25,311 bases of DNA from a virus. Each line of letters opens with the position of its first letter. Within the stretch, counting starts at the first letter, position 1. Position numbers and translations under genes: made by a program. The notes beneath the pieces are model-generated. The model worked only from the letters and a program-made list of their open reading frames with translations, searched no databases and was not told the origin of the DNA. The stretch is taken from positions 1 to 25,311 of the IMG/VR virus record IMGVR_UViG_3300042505_001210; one strand, written 5' to 3'. This document shows, one piece after another, positions 6,562 through 14,737 of the stretch.

Positions 6562-7372
6562 TCAATTGTCTCCTTCTTTCTTTAACATAATTTTGGTCTT
6601 CATAGTATCTTATTATAGCATCTTTGTCTAGATTTCTCATTGTTTGCCAAAGATTATGATTATCCATAAACTTTGGATTGTGATAATGTGAATTAAAAGT
6701 CCGAGCGTGGTCAAAATGATAGACCACATCATTTACTCTTCCTACACTATATCCAAGTGCTTGAAGACGATAATAATATTCGCAGTCTTCAGCACCCCAA
6801 GAAATAAAGTTTTCATTCCACATATAAGAGTCAATATAAACTTGACGCTTAATCATTTGACCCCAACCCATTACAGAAGGTTGCAGTTTACAATTTGGTT
6901 GCAAAACAGATAGGTTAAATTCAGATGAAATAAAAGCATCAAAAAGAGAAATGGGATAATCAACTGCCCACTGATAAACTCCACAACCATATGGATAGAC
7001 TGCATCAAATCCTCCTTGAGTAATCATATTATACGCGGTAGTATAACTTGATACTGGATAGACAACATCGACATCGTAATTATAAACTACCTCTGTCTTT
7101 GCTGCAAGAAGAAGATCATTCAAAATACGTGTCTTGTAGAAGAATTTGTCTTCAGATTGTTCAAAGATGTGATAAAGATTTGTCGGAATATCTCCAACAA
7201 TTCTTTCAATAACAGGAAGTGCCTTATCTTGAAAAACAGATTGCCTATCATTCTCCTTGACAATAATAGGAGATTGTGGAAAATGATGTGTGATATAACT
7301 GATTGAAGTGATAATGTTTTTCAGTCGGTCTTCACTTTCAATTCGACAAGGCATTAAAAAAGTTAATTTCAT
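6548..7372 (-). CDS. GT-A glycosyltransferase (galactosyltransferase-like)
   Basis: A 274-residue protein starting MKLTFLMPCRIESEDR. It has a DVD metal-binding motif at 100-102 (YNYDVDVVYP) and, near residue 195, WGAEDCEYYYRL, the W-G-x-E-D pattern of the glyco_transf_7C / GT7-like C-terminal domain found in beta-galactosyl- and chondroitin-type transferases. These features support an inverting GT-A enzyme. It lies between two GT11 genes and overlaps both (ATGA with the upstream gene, 14 bases with the downstream gene). It may add the residue between fucoses. Donor and acceptor are not predictable from sequence. Confidence 0.8.
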   Translation of the reverse strand: MKLTFLMPCRIESEDRLKNIITSISYITHHFPQSPIIVKENDRQSVFQDKALPVIERIVGDIPTNLYHIFEQSEDKFFYKTRILNDLLLAAKTEVVYNYDVDVVYPVSSYTTAYNMITQGGFDAVYPYGCGVYQWAVDYPISLFDAFISSEFNLSVLQPNCKLQPSVMGWGQMIKRQVYIDSYMWNENFISWGAEDCEYYYRLQALGYSVGRVNDVVYHFDHARTFNSHYHNPKFMDNHNLWQTMRNLDKDAIIRYYEDQNYVKERRRQLNAGV

Positions 7373-8226
7373 ATTTCAATCCAACTCTCAGGAATCAAAT
7401 CACTCATATCATAATGATCATATTGTGAACCAAACCATTTTTTAGGTGCAATTACTTTTTTATCAGAATTATTAATTAACCAGGCACCCCACCAACTAAA
7501 AGAACTATTAGCAATAATTGCGTCAGTACAAAGAGTCATAAGACATAAATCAACCCAAGGAATTCTTTGACCATCGGAAAAGGTATCCATTGTCTCAGAG
7601 AAAATGAACCTATCAGATTTAAAATAATCTTGTTCTTTACACCAGTCTATTACATCCGAAAGAACAATAACAGGTATATCATCTGGAAAATGACTCAATG
7701 CTTCATCATAATACTCCCAAGTTTGAAGTGGATGTGCTTGTTGTAAATTCACATAAGACCAACAAAGTTTAGGATCTCCTCTACGAATATGCATAAAGAT
7801 TTTTCTATCAGAACCAAGAGAATCAATCATCTCTTTACAAGGTTCGTATATACTATCTTGAAATTGAAAATCTTCTCTAATTATATTTTCAATGTTTTTG
7901 AAATATTTTTCAGTTTGAAAATATCCATCTAAATTAATATTATCTGGACAATTATCAAACAAATTTTGATTAAAGTGAAATTCTCTCCAAACTGCCCATT
8001 GAGCTTCTGGTAAATATCCAAAATTCTTTTTTTGTACACTACCCATTTTAAATGTTTCAAATAAGCAATAATTATTTTGGTGCCCATACTCATCAATACT
8101 ATTAATTCCTTGTGGAGGCATGACCCAATCAAAACCTCTATTTGCCGCTATTCCACGCAGAGCAGCATATTGGAACATTTGATTACCTAGTCTACCTGAT
8201 AGACCAAGTTTATTAAAACTGAGCAT
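7369..8226 (-). CDS. GT11 fucosyltransferase B
   Basis: A 285-residue GT11 paralogue. ATG 8226 is chosen because it overlaps the upstream stop (TAATG) and lines up with the other two copies (MLSFNKLG against MLAFNHLG and MAISYNQLG); a codon 15 bases earlier is open but unaligned. Motifs: SGRLGNQMFQYAALRGIAA near 10, HIRRGDP (Tyr replaced by Pro in HxRRGDY), VLSDVIDWC and NSSFSWWGAWL. It carries an insertion of about 20 residues after HIRRGDP compared with copy A. Copies B and C share NRGFDWV...PP and PCK/SCLE blocks and look like a recent tandem duplication. Expected reaction: transfer of fucose from GDP-fucose to a glycan hydroxyl. Confidence 0.88.
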   Translation of the reverse strand: MLSFNKLGLSGRLGNQMFQYAALRGIAANRGFDWVMPPQGINSIDEYGHQNNYCLFETFKMGSVQKKNFGYLPEAQWAVWREFHFNQNLFDNCPDNINLDGYFQTEKYFKNIENIIREDFQFQDSIYEPCKEMIDSLGSDRKIFMHIRRGDPKLCWSYVNLQQAHPLQTWEYYDEALSHFPDDIPVIVLSDVIDWCKEQDYFKSDRFIFSETMDTFSDGQRIPWVDLCLMTLCTDAIIANSSFSWWGAWLINNSDKKVIAPKKWFGSQYDHYDMSDLIPESWIEI

Positions 8227-9074
8227 TAAATTTTCTCCCAAATAATAGGAATAATATCATTAGTATCTAAGTGTGAATTTGATTCACCAAACCACTTTTT
8301 TGGTGCCACTATTGTTTTACTTGGATTATTAATCAACCAAGCACCCCACCAACTCATAGAACTATTAGCAATTATAGCACCAGAACATAAAGACATCAAG
8401 CACAAATCCCAATAAGGTAACAAAGATTGTTCATAACTACCATCAATACCCCTAACTTTATTTGGAGATTTGATATTTTCTTCCGAAAGAAAAAATCTAT
8501 CAGAATTAAACATTTTCTGATTTCTACACCACTCCAAATCATCACTAAATACGAATACCGGTATATTAGAATCAAATTTAGATAAAGCTTCTGTATAATA
8601 TTGTTCTGATAGTAGGGGATGAAATTGTTGAGATTTTACATAATCACCTCTTCTAATGTGAAGAAAAATTGATTTACCCACATCTTCTATTATCTCTAAA
8701 CAGGACTCCATTATACTATCTTGAAATTCAAAATCTTTTCTAATAATATCTTCAATATGTTTGAAGTATTTTTCAGATTGAAAATATCCATGAAGATTGA
8801 TATTATCTGGACATTTATTAAAAAGATCTTTATTGAAATTAGTATCTTCCCAGACAATTGATTCTACTTCTGATAAAAAACCAAAATTCTTATCAGATAC
8901 AGATATCATTTTAAAGCAATTGAACAATCCATAATCGCAGGTTGATTGAATATTGCTTGGTGGTATAACCCAATCAAAACCTCTATTTGCCGCTATTCCA
9001 CGCAAAGCAGCATATTGGAACATTTGATTACCAAGTCTACCATTAGATCCCAATTGATTATAAGATATCGCCAT
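8226..9074 (-). CDS. GT11 fucosyltransferase C
   Basis: Third GT11 copy, 282 residues. It has NGRLGNQMFQYAALRGIAA near residue 10, an intact HIRRGDY motif, VFSDDLEWC and NSSMSWWGAWL, so it keeps all canonical GT11 motifs. It has its own insertion of about 20 residues before YWDLCLMSLC. It is closest to copy B, its neighbour. The start overlaps the upstream epimerase gene by 17 bases. The coding sequence is visibly more AT-rich than copy A. Cytoplasmic transfer of fucose onto a growing surface or virion glycan is the likely role. Confidence 0.9.
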   Translation of the reverse strand: MAISYNQLGSNGRLGNQMFQYAALRGIAANRGFDWVIPPSNIQSTCDYGLFNCFKMISVSDKNFGFLSEVESIVWEDTNFNKDLFNKCPDNINLHGYFQSEKYFKHIEDIIRKDFEFQDSIMESCLEIIEDVGKSIFLHIRRGDYVKSQQFHPLLSEQYYTEALSKFDSNIPVFVFSDDLEWCRNQKMFNSDRFFLSEENIKSPNKVRGIDGSYEQSLLPYWDLCLMSLCSGAIIANSSMSWWGAWLINNPSKTIVAPKKWFGESNSHLDTNDIIPIIWEKI

Positions 9075-9912
9075 ACATTTTAGTAAAAATTTTGTTTACA
9101 CCATCTACAATAGATGTTTTAGGTTGCCACCACTTTTTGATAAAATCGTTAGCCTTATTTTTCATATTCATCTGAACTGTATCTTTTTCAATTGATGGAA
9201 TAATTTGGACTTTTTTTCCAACCTTTTCAAATTGATTTTGAATAATGTGAGCAAGATCAATTATTTTTGTCGATTGAAAACTTGTTATATGAAGTTCATC
9301 ATCTGGAGTAAAATCTTTATAATTTAACATTATTGTTTCCAATGCTTCACAACAATCTTCGGCGTATAAAAATTCTCTCTCTTCTTCACCATCAGTAATT
9401 AAATCAATTACATCAGAGTTTAAACCTTTACGAATCAAATCTGTAACAACATGAGATTTTTCATAATTATTTTCAACTCCATAAACATTCCAAAATTTAA
9501 CAACAAAATAACCCAATGATTTGGTATAAAGTTCACCAACATGTTTTAAGACACCATATGGAGAATGCCCCATATTACTCATTTGAGATGATGCAAATAT
9601 GAAAGGTTTTTCATATTTTTTCAATAAATCAAAAGTATTGACCATTAATCTTGAATTATTATTAATAAAATCAAACGTATGCTGATACTTTTTCAAATAC
9701 CGAGATCCACCAACATCAAAGGCAAGAAAAAATACAAAATCACTGTCCTTAATAATAGATTCAAGAAGAGGATTTGGAATAATAGTCATATCCTCAAAAA
9801 TATTATTATCAATATCAAATTTATGAACCGCATATCCTTTATTGGTAAGATACTCAACAAGATGAGATCCTATTTGACCACTAGATCCTAACACCGAAAT
9901 TTTATTGTTCAT
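9058..9912 (-). CDS. NAD-dependent sugar-nucleotide epimerase/dehydratase (SDR)
   Basis: A 284-residue extended short-chain dehydrogenase. The Rossmann motif GSSGQIG is at 9-15, FFLAFDVGG follows the third strand, the catalytic Tyr-x-x-x-Lys is in SPYGVLKHVGE (about 118-128), and FWNVYG and REFLYAEDCCEAL are typical of NDP-sugar epimerases. It is shorter than Gmd or Fcl and unlike them outside the core, so it adds a third NDP-sugar modification step, such as 4-epimerisation or 4-reduction. The substrate is unknown. It starts 13 bases after the methyltransferase gene. Together these two could tailor a second donor sugar. Confidence 0.85.
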   Translation of the reverse strand: MNNKISVLGSSGQIGSHLVEYLTNKGYAVHKFDIDNNIFEDMTIIPNPLLESIIKDSDFVFFLAFDVGGSRYLKKYQHTFDFINNNSRLMVNTFDLLKKYEKPFIFASSQMSNMGHSPYGVLKHVGELYTKSLGYFVVKFWNVYGVENNYEKSHVVTDLIRKGLNSDVIDLITDGEEEREFLYAEDCCEALETIMLNYKDFTPDDELHITSFQSTKIIDLAHIIQNQFEKVGKKVQIIPSIEKDTVQMNMKNKANDFIKKWWQPKTSIVDGVNKIFTKMYGDIL

Positions 9913-9925
9913 TATTTTTTAATAA

Positions 9926-10708
9926 CTATTTGTTTTTCTTGGTGCCATACATAATAAAATTGGTATGACACTTCCTTACTTCATTTTCAACTTCAATATC
10001 AAAATCTTTAGATGCATATTCAAGAAAATATTCGGAACTCATATTTCTAGGAGTTATATTATTATATGTTATATAAAATTTATTAGCATTAGAAATAACA
10101 CCATTATAATATGCTTCCTGCAATTCAAAACTACATTCCGAAAAAGCATAGTTACTGATTAAAAGATCTATGTTATCTACAGAAGAAATTTCATCATAAA
10201 ACATTTGCATTACTTTTTCATCTAGACTTTGAAAATTACTCAAATATTTTTTAGACAATTCATTTACTTCCGGAAGATCCAGAATCATATAATTTTCAAA
10301 TCCAATATATGAATGGATAATTCTGCAGAGTCCCCCATAACCTCCACCAATTTCTACAATATTATCAACTTTCTCACCATCAAGAAAATCACTAATATCT
10401 AAAACATTTTTAATGTATCTTATAGTAGTTGGAGAAATATCTCCAAATTTTTCAAATTCAAAAGTAACAGGATTTCCAACTTCGTCATTTTTTTTCAAAT
10501 CAAAAATATCATCACCTGTCAGATGACTAATATTTTTCATTTCCTCAATATAAGATTTTGCATCATCATAACTAACGTGCTCAAGAATTTCATGATATAA
10601 TTCATTTCTTCTAAAATCTTTAAAAAGAAGATTATCTTCTACAAAAGACTTACATACTTTTAAATAGTTTACTGCATTATTTTCTGGGATGTCCCAATCG
10701 TAAATCAT
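9926..10708 (-). CDS. Putative sugar O-methyltransferase
   Basis: A 260-residue protein with an S-adenosylmethionine-binding Rossmann motif VEIGGGYGGLCRII near 118-131 and MILDLPEVNELSKKYL after the second strand, the pattern of the putative sugar O-methyltransferase (NanM-like) family. The C-terminus CHTNFIMYGTKK is also typical. An AGGAGA lies 9 bases before ATG 10708. Such enzymes methylate hydroxyls of sugars in polysaccharides, sometimes capping the chain end. Located in the AT-rich central part of the island between the GT10-like gene and the epimerase. Methylated fucose as product is a guess from context. Confidence 0.75.
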   Translation of the reverse strand: MIYDWDIPENNAVNYLKVCKSFVEDNLLFKDFRRNELYHEILEHVSYDDAKSYIEEMKNISHLTGDDIFDLKKNDEVGNPVTFEFEKFGDISPTTIRYIKNVLDISDFLDGEKVDNIVEIGGGYGGLCRIIHSYIGFENYMILDLPEVNELSKKYLSNFQSLDEKVMQMFYDEISSVDNIDLLISNYAFSECSFELQEAYYNGVISNANKFYITYNNITPRNMSSEYFLEYASKDFDIEVENEVRKCHTNFIMYGTKKNK

Positions 10709-10730
10709 TTTTTTAATTTCTCCTAAAACT

Positions 10731-11540
10731 TTAATTAGATTTAAAATAATTCAAAAATATGAAGTCCTCTAAAACCTCATATTGTTTGCACCTTTCTAAG
10801 TTATCTTCAATGGCACTCATCTTATTATAATACATATCGTCAGATATTTCAAATTCTTCACTCAGAAAAATAATTCCATCAGAATTAAAATATTTTGCAA
10901 TATCAGGAGATCCCATATAAACAGGAATAGTGCCTGTAGCAAAACAATCAAGAATCTTTTCAGTAAAGTAGGAATTATAGAATCCATTCTCAATTACCAC
11001 TGAGAACATATAGTCACAAAGTCCATCTTCCTTATTATCAATCTCATTAAATCCGCGACCATAAAGATCAACTTGATCTCCAATCATTTCTACCCATTTA
11101 ACCCTCAATACTTGCCCTTCTGTTAGTTTTTTATTTGAAGCAATCATAGAAATTAACTTAGACTTCTCATAAATCTTAGGTTCTTTAATCCAAAATCCCT
11201 GAGCAGGAACCCATTTAAATTTAGAATCTAATACTATAAGATCTTTATCGTGAGTAAAAATTAAATCAAAGGTATTGATATAATCCTTATAATTATTTCG
11301 TATATGATTATTGATTTCTGGTTTTATATACTTTGATTCGAGTAACCAGGCATATTTTTTACCTTCTATACCATCGTGAAAAGCATTTAAAATAGTATCA
11401 TCAACATAAAATGTGTCACCAATAGAATCATCACAAACCCAGTCAATATACTTAGATACTTTACCATGAACAGAGTATCCAGTATGACCTCCTGTGCGGT
11501 GAGTAAAAGTATCTCCAACTAAATTGAATTTTTTTTTCAT
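10731..11540 (-). CDS. GT10-family fucosyltransferase
   Basis: The 269-residue protein has the GT10 C-terminal signature: VVIENGFYNSYFTEKILDCF (181-200, containing ENG and YFTEK) followed by ATGTIPVYMGSPDIAKYF. In GT10 enzymes (alpha-1,3/1,4-fucosyltransferases, for example in Helicobacter) this block binds GDP-fucose. The N-terminal half is specific and contains KYAWLLESKYIKP and FTHDKDL, the latter also usual in GT10-like bacterial enzymes. It is the first gene of the second half of the island, transcribed away from the plus-strand gene at 11580. It lacks heptad repeats found in Helicobacter FucTs. Donor GDP-fucose is well supported by the island's Gmd/Fcl. Confidence 0.85.
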   Translation of the reverse strand: MKKKFNLVGDTFTHRTGGHTGYSVHGKVSKYIDWVCDDSIGDTFYVDDTILNAFHDGIEGKKYAWLLESKYIKPEINNHIRNNYKDYINTFDLIFTHDKDLIVLDSKFKWVPAQGFWIKEPKIYEKSKLISMIASNKKLTEGQVLRVKWVEMIGDQVDLYGRGFNEIDNKEDGLCDYMFSVVIENGFYNSYFTEKILDCFATGTIPVYMGSPDIAKYFNSDGIIFLSEEFEISDDMYYNKMSAIEDNLERCKQYEVLEDFIFLNYFKSN

Positions 11541-11552
11541 AAATGATATAAT
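11524..11552 (+). promoter_or_regulatory. Sigma-70-like promoter of the plus-strand GT gene
   Basis: TTGAAT (11524-11529) and a consensus TATAAT (11547-11552) are 17 bases apart on the plus strand. The predicted start is near 11559, leaving a leader of about 20 bases before ATG 11580. The -35 box lies inside the start of the divergent GT10 gene. Confidence 0.6.
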
Positions 11553-11579
11553 ATATAAATCTGATGTTGAATTAAAAAA

Positions 11580-12260
11580 ATGCGAGTCATATCCTTTTCA
11601 TTATACGGCAATAATTCAAAATATACAATAGGTGCTATCAAAAACTCCAAATTAAAAGAAAGTTTTTTTCCAGATTGGGAAATGAGAGTCTATCATAATG
11701 ACTCTGTACCTAACTATGTATTAGAGCAACTGGAAGCAAATAATGTTGTTTTGGTTAATACTGGAGTAGATCAAGGTTTCTGTAACGCTATGTGGCGTTT
11801 TGCTCCAGCATCAGAAAAGGTAGAATGCTTCATTTCAAGAGATTGTGATTCCCGTCTCTCTAAGCGTGATGCTGTAGCAGTAGAAGAATGGTTAGAATCT
11901 GGAAAATGTTTTCATATTATTCGTGACCATCCTGGTGGTCACGCTTGGGAAATCAATGCTGGTATGTGGGGAGCAAGAGGATGTTTTGTTGAAAATATTC
12001 AAGAAAAAATTGATTATTATATCAAAACCAGTTCTTGGGTAACAGATAGAGCAGTGGATCAAAGATTCTTACAAGAAGTCATTTATCCCAGAGCTCTTGA
12101 AAGTTTATTCCTTCACGATGAATACTTTAATTATGAAGGTATCGGTGTCGCTATTAAGAGAGACCGCCAACTAGATAACTTTGCTTTTATTGGAGAACCT
12201 TTTGACGAAAATGATAATCAGTTAGAAGATCATAGAGCAATGATTATTCAAAGATATTGA
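11580..12260 (+). CDS. Predicted GT-A-like glycosyltransferase, lone plus-strand island gene
   Basis: A 226-residue protein beginning MRVISFSLYGNNSKY. A DxD-like cluster SRDCDSRLSKRDAVAV (about 86-101) and RDHPGGHAWEINAGMWGAR (about 114-132) resemble the donor-binding and acceptor parts of GT8-like / capsular GT-A enzymes, but I do not recognise a numbered family. The C-terminus IGEPFDENDNQ is also seen in such proteins. It is the only gene of the island on the plus strand, with its own promoter and no Shine-Dalgarno, and it converges on the next gene with a 13-base overlap, so antisense interference at the ends is likely. Function: probable sugar transfer; substrate unknown. Confidence 0.65.
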   Translation: MRVISFSLYGNNSKYTIGAIKNSKLKESFFPDWEMRVYHNDSVPNYVLEQLEANNVVLVNTGVDQGFCNAMWRFAPASEKVECFISRDCDSRLSKRDAVAVEEWLESGKCFHIIRDHPGGHAWEINAGMWGARGCFVENIQEKIDYYIKTSSWVTDRAVDQRFLQEVIYPRALESLFLHDEYFNYEGIGVAIKRDRQLDNFAFIGEPFDENDNQLEDHRAMIIQRY

Positions 12261-12955
12261 AGACTTTCTGGAAGAATCTTCTGCTTATAGAGTGAAAGAT
12301 TCTTCTCATATATTGCCTGATCTTCAGAATAAGGTGTTGCTACCTTATCTGCGGGAAGAGAACAAACTTTAATATGTCTGAGGTCTTTTACCTTATATTC
12401 AAAAGCCCAAGCACGATACGCCATATCAGCATCAGCATAATAATATCGATAATCTGGATTGTACCTTCCAATCTCTCTGAAAATCTTTTTGCGATAGAGA
12501 CCATAATTCATCACAATCTCACCACCAGAATCTGCAATATTACACAAACACCAACCTTCCGTATGGTCTCTTCCCTTTAACCAATCTGGGTTTTTTGTAT
12601 CTTCATAAGTCCCATACTTCCAATTAAAGAGATAAAAGTCGTGATTTGATTGAAGTTCTAGGAATACCTCAGACCACTCATTACACAAAATTACATCATC
12701 ATTCCATTGACAAATAACTTCATGTGTTGCTGCTTGAATACCTAGATTCATAAAGTGTGGATATGAACTACGACCACCAACTTCAATTAGTTTAATCTGT
12801 GGATGATTAAGTTTTTGAATATAATCAATCGTACCATCATTACTTCCACCATCCACGAGCACAAGTTCTAATCTTTCATCAGATAAGACTGTATTTGCAA
12901 TAAGTGTAGGAAGCATACCTACGCGATTTAAGGTGCCAGTTACAATACTAATCAT
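12248..12955 (-). CDS. GT2-family glycosyltransferase
   Basis: A compact 235-residue GT2 enzyme. It starts MISIVTGTLNRVGMLPTLI, has LVDGGSNDGTIDYI (about 33-46), the metal site WNDDVIL near residue 84-90 and the C-terminal block YYYADADMAYRAW, all typical of family 2 (GT-A fold, inverting). It has no membrane segment, so it is a soluble transferase acting on a lipid- or protein-linked glycan at the inner face of the membrane. Its stop region overlaps the convergent plus-strand gene. Its start overlaps the upstream stop (TAATG). Confidence 0.88.
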   Translation of the reverse strand: MISIVTGTLNRVGMLPTLIANTVLSDERLELVLVDGGSNDGTIDYIQKLNHPQIKLIEVGGRSSYPHFMNLGIQAATHEVICQWNDDVILCNEWSEVFLELQSNHDFYLFNWKYGTYEDTKNPDWLKGRDHTEGWCLCNIADSGGEIVMNYGLYRKKIFREIGRYNPDYRYYYADADMAYRAWAFEYKVKDLRHIKVCSLPADKVATPYSEDQAIYEKNLSLYKQKILPESLQYL

Positions 12956-13632
12956 TATTTTATCTCGATAAAAGGATTAAAACCAGAAGAGTTCATTGAC
13001 TCATCATATTGCCTTACGTAGTTATGCTGATACAGTTTGGGTTTATCTAACTTGTAGGAGCACATTAGTTCTTTGAAAGATGACTGCATAAAATGAATCT
13101 CTTCTGCATTTTCAATCAGAGTAATATAATCAAAAACATTGAATCTCTTATCATTCATAATCACCTTATATTCAGTTTCAATTCGATTCATATCAATTGA
13201 AAACCCACGAGAGGCATCATCGTGTACAAAAATATAATTCTCTCCAGTTGGATTCAGAGTATTCAATACTTCTTTCTCTTTTTCTAAATCCCGTTCAAAG
13301 TAAAACTCATCAAACCTAACTGAAAAATCCAATCCAGCAAGTTTATAGAATGCTTTATCAAATGGAAGTTCTGGCATCACTCCAGATAAATCACCAAATC
13401 CAATCTTCAAGCAATCTAACTTCTGATTTGAAATATAGTAGTCTGCTTGAGGGTCGCTTTCCACACCAAGAACTTGAAACTTTTCTAGGTCACGATACAT
13501 ATACTGCACATTCTTTACATTATGATTATATGCAAATAGGGTAATTGCACCATATTCCTTGTAAAAATGTCTAACCATACCATTATTAATGATATGGTCA
13601 CCTAATCCCAAATGATGATAGATATATTTCAT
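12955..13632 (-). CDS. Putative GT-B-like glycosyltransferase
   Basis: A 225-residue protein that opens MKYIYHHLGLGDHIINNGMV. The GLGD(H)I pattern after a first strand is reminiscent of family 9 heptosyltransferases and other GT-B enzymes, and the protein has the matching ENAEEIHFMQSSFKELMCSY segment near 165-184, similar to the C-terminal donor region of such enzymes. It is much shorter than a full GT9 (about 320-350 residues), so either it is a minimal version or it belongs to another family. It is coupled to both neighbours by TAATG overlaps. Role in glycan assembly is inferred mainly from context. Confidence 0.55.
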   Translation of the reverse strand: MKYIYHHLGLGDHIINNGMVRHFYKEYGAITLFAYNHNVKNVQYMYRDLEKFQVLGVESDPQADYYISNQKLDCLKIGFGDLSGVMPELPFDKAFYKLAGLDFSVRFDEFYFERDLEKEKEVLNTLNPTGENYIFVHDDASRGFSIDMNRIETEYKVIMNDKRFNVFDYITLIENAEEIHFMQSSFKELMCSYKLDKPKLYQHNYVRQYDESMNSSGFNPFIEIK

Positions 13633-14399
13633 TAATTTAAATTAAGAATTGTTTGATGATGATTTGCCCCCATAATCAATGCTAGGAGACTGACATTCGA
13701 AAAACTATACAAAAAGTGACTACAACTTGAAAGAATAAAAACGCTCGATAATACTTCTTCATTAATTATATCCCTATTGGGTAAATTATGCAATGGAGCA
13801 TTATCTGAACTAATATGAATTGTATCGTCATATATGACTACATTTCCATATCTTTCTTTGATAGGATTTAGATACTTAATATCATCTGTTGCCAAAAAGA
13901 TATTTTGTATATCCACCATATCAAAGTATCTGTCAATTTTTTGAATAATATTATCTATACTTGGTTCAGGTATCTCATTTTTCTTATCTGTGCCTCTAAT
14001 TTGAATACCAAGTGTCTTATTAGTAATTCCCAAATCGGCAAACTTCTTTTCAAATAGTTTTCTTTTATCGTCTTTAATCTTAAGAATACTATCAAACACT
14101 TTATTCTTCAATTTTAAATTTTCTACATTAGCAATTGTATGTGCAGTGTAGTCAGAATGATGCAATTGATTCTGAAAAAATCTATCTAACCACCAAGACC
14201 CCGCATCATATTCATCATCACCATCCTCATAGACATTATCAAAGAGTTTAAGAGTTTGTGATTCAAAAACAGAGCAGTTTAAGTTTTCATAGACACAATA
14301 ATGCTCCAATGCAATATCAATAATTGCACATACAATGGAGCAGAATCCTTTGTATGAATAATTGAATCTAGGGTCTTGAAGAGTTATGCAGGCATTCAT
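13632..14399 (-). CDS. GT23/NodZ-like fucosyltransferase
   Basis: A 255-residue protein showing the three motifs shared by the GT23/NodZ and protein O-fucosyltransferase superfamily: an Arg-containing IQIRGTDKKNE (132-142), NIFLATDDIKYL (166-177) and, near the C-terminus, SSCSHFLYSFSNVSLLALI. The Arg135 in IRGTDK corresponds to the GDP-binding arginine of these enzymes. NodZ and FUT8 add alpha-1,6-fucose. Given the GDP-fucose pathway in the same operon, fucosyl transfer is a good guess, but the protein is shorter than NodZ and outside the motifs I see little similarity. The start overlaps the upstream stop (ATGA). Confidence 0.65.
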   Translation of the reverse strand: MNACITLQDPRFNYSYKGFCSIVCAIIDIALEHYCVYENLNCSVFESQTLKLFDNVYEDGDDEYDAGSWWLDRFFQNQLHHSDYTAHTIANVENLKLKNKVFDSILKIKDDKRKLFEKKFADLGITNKTLGIQIRGTDKKNEIPEPSIDNIIQKIDRYFDMVDIQNIFLATDDIKYLNPIKERYGNVVIYDDTIHISSDNAPLHNLPNRDIINEEVLSSVFILSSCSHFLYSFSNVSLLALIMGANHHQTILNLN

Positions 14400-14737
14400 A
14401 GTCCAGTGTCTCTATCTAAATTATAAGCATAAGCAGTTTTAAGACCGCTTGGTTTTTTATCATTAAATAATATCCTTTCACCTATAGGTAAATCATAGAT
14501 GATATGGTCAAATCTAATATTATTTTCTTTAAGAAACTTTTCAGTAATTTCTTTATACTCCAAAGACCTTGCAGTTAGAATAACAATTTTATCATCCTTT
14601 GAAATCTTTGAAAAGAAATCTTTAACACCAGGAAGCAATTCTTCACCAGCATTCTTATAACCATTATGTTTGACTAGTGTCCCATCCATATCAAACAACC
14701 AGGTTTTATTTAAATCAGAGTAATTGCTTCCGTCCAT
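14396..14737 (-). CDS. Small HAD-family phosphatase
   Basis: A capless HAD hydrolase of 113 residues. Motif I is WLFDMDGTLV (nucleophile Asp16, general acid Asp18), motif II VILTAR near 53, motif III/IV ILFNDKKPSGLKT near 94. The size and missing cap resemble KdsC-like and capsule-type phosphatases that remove phosphate from sugar phosphates. It overlaps the nucleotidyltransferase-kinase gene by 28 bases and the next gene by 4. It likely removes a phosphate from an intermediate made by the SIS isomerase or from the kinase product. It could in principle be a DNA-end phosphatase like Pnkp, but its neighbours argue for sugar metabolism. Confidence 0.8.
   Translation of the reverse strand: MDGSNYSDLNKTWLFDMDGTLVKHNGYKNAGEELLPGVKDFFSKISKDDKIVILTARSLEYKEITEKFLKENNIRFDHIIYDLPIGERILFNDKKPSGLKTAYAYNLDRDTGL

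Noticed and set aside
14396-14737. HAD gene as a T4 Pnkp-like DNA/RNA-end phosphatase
   Set aside because: It has no kinase domain of the Pnkp kind and overlaps a sugar nucleotidyltransferase gene; sugar-phosphate hydrolysis fits better.
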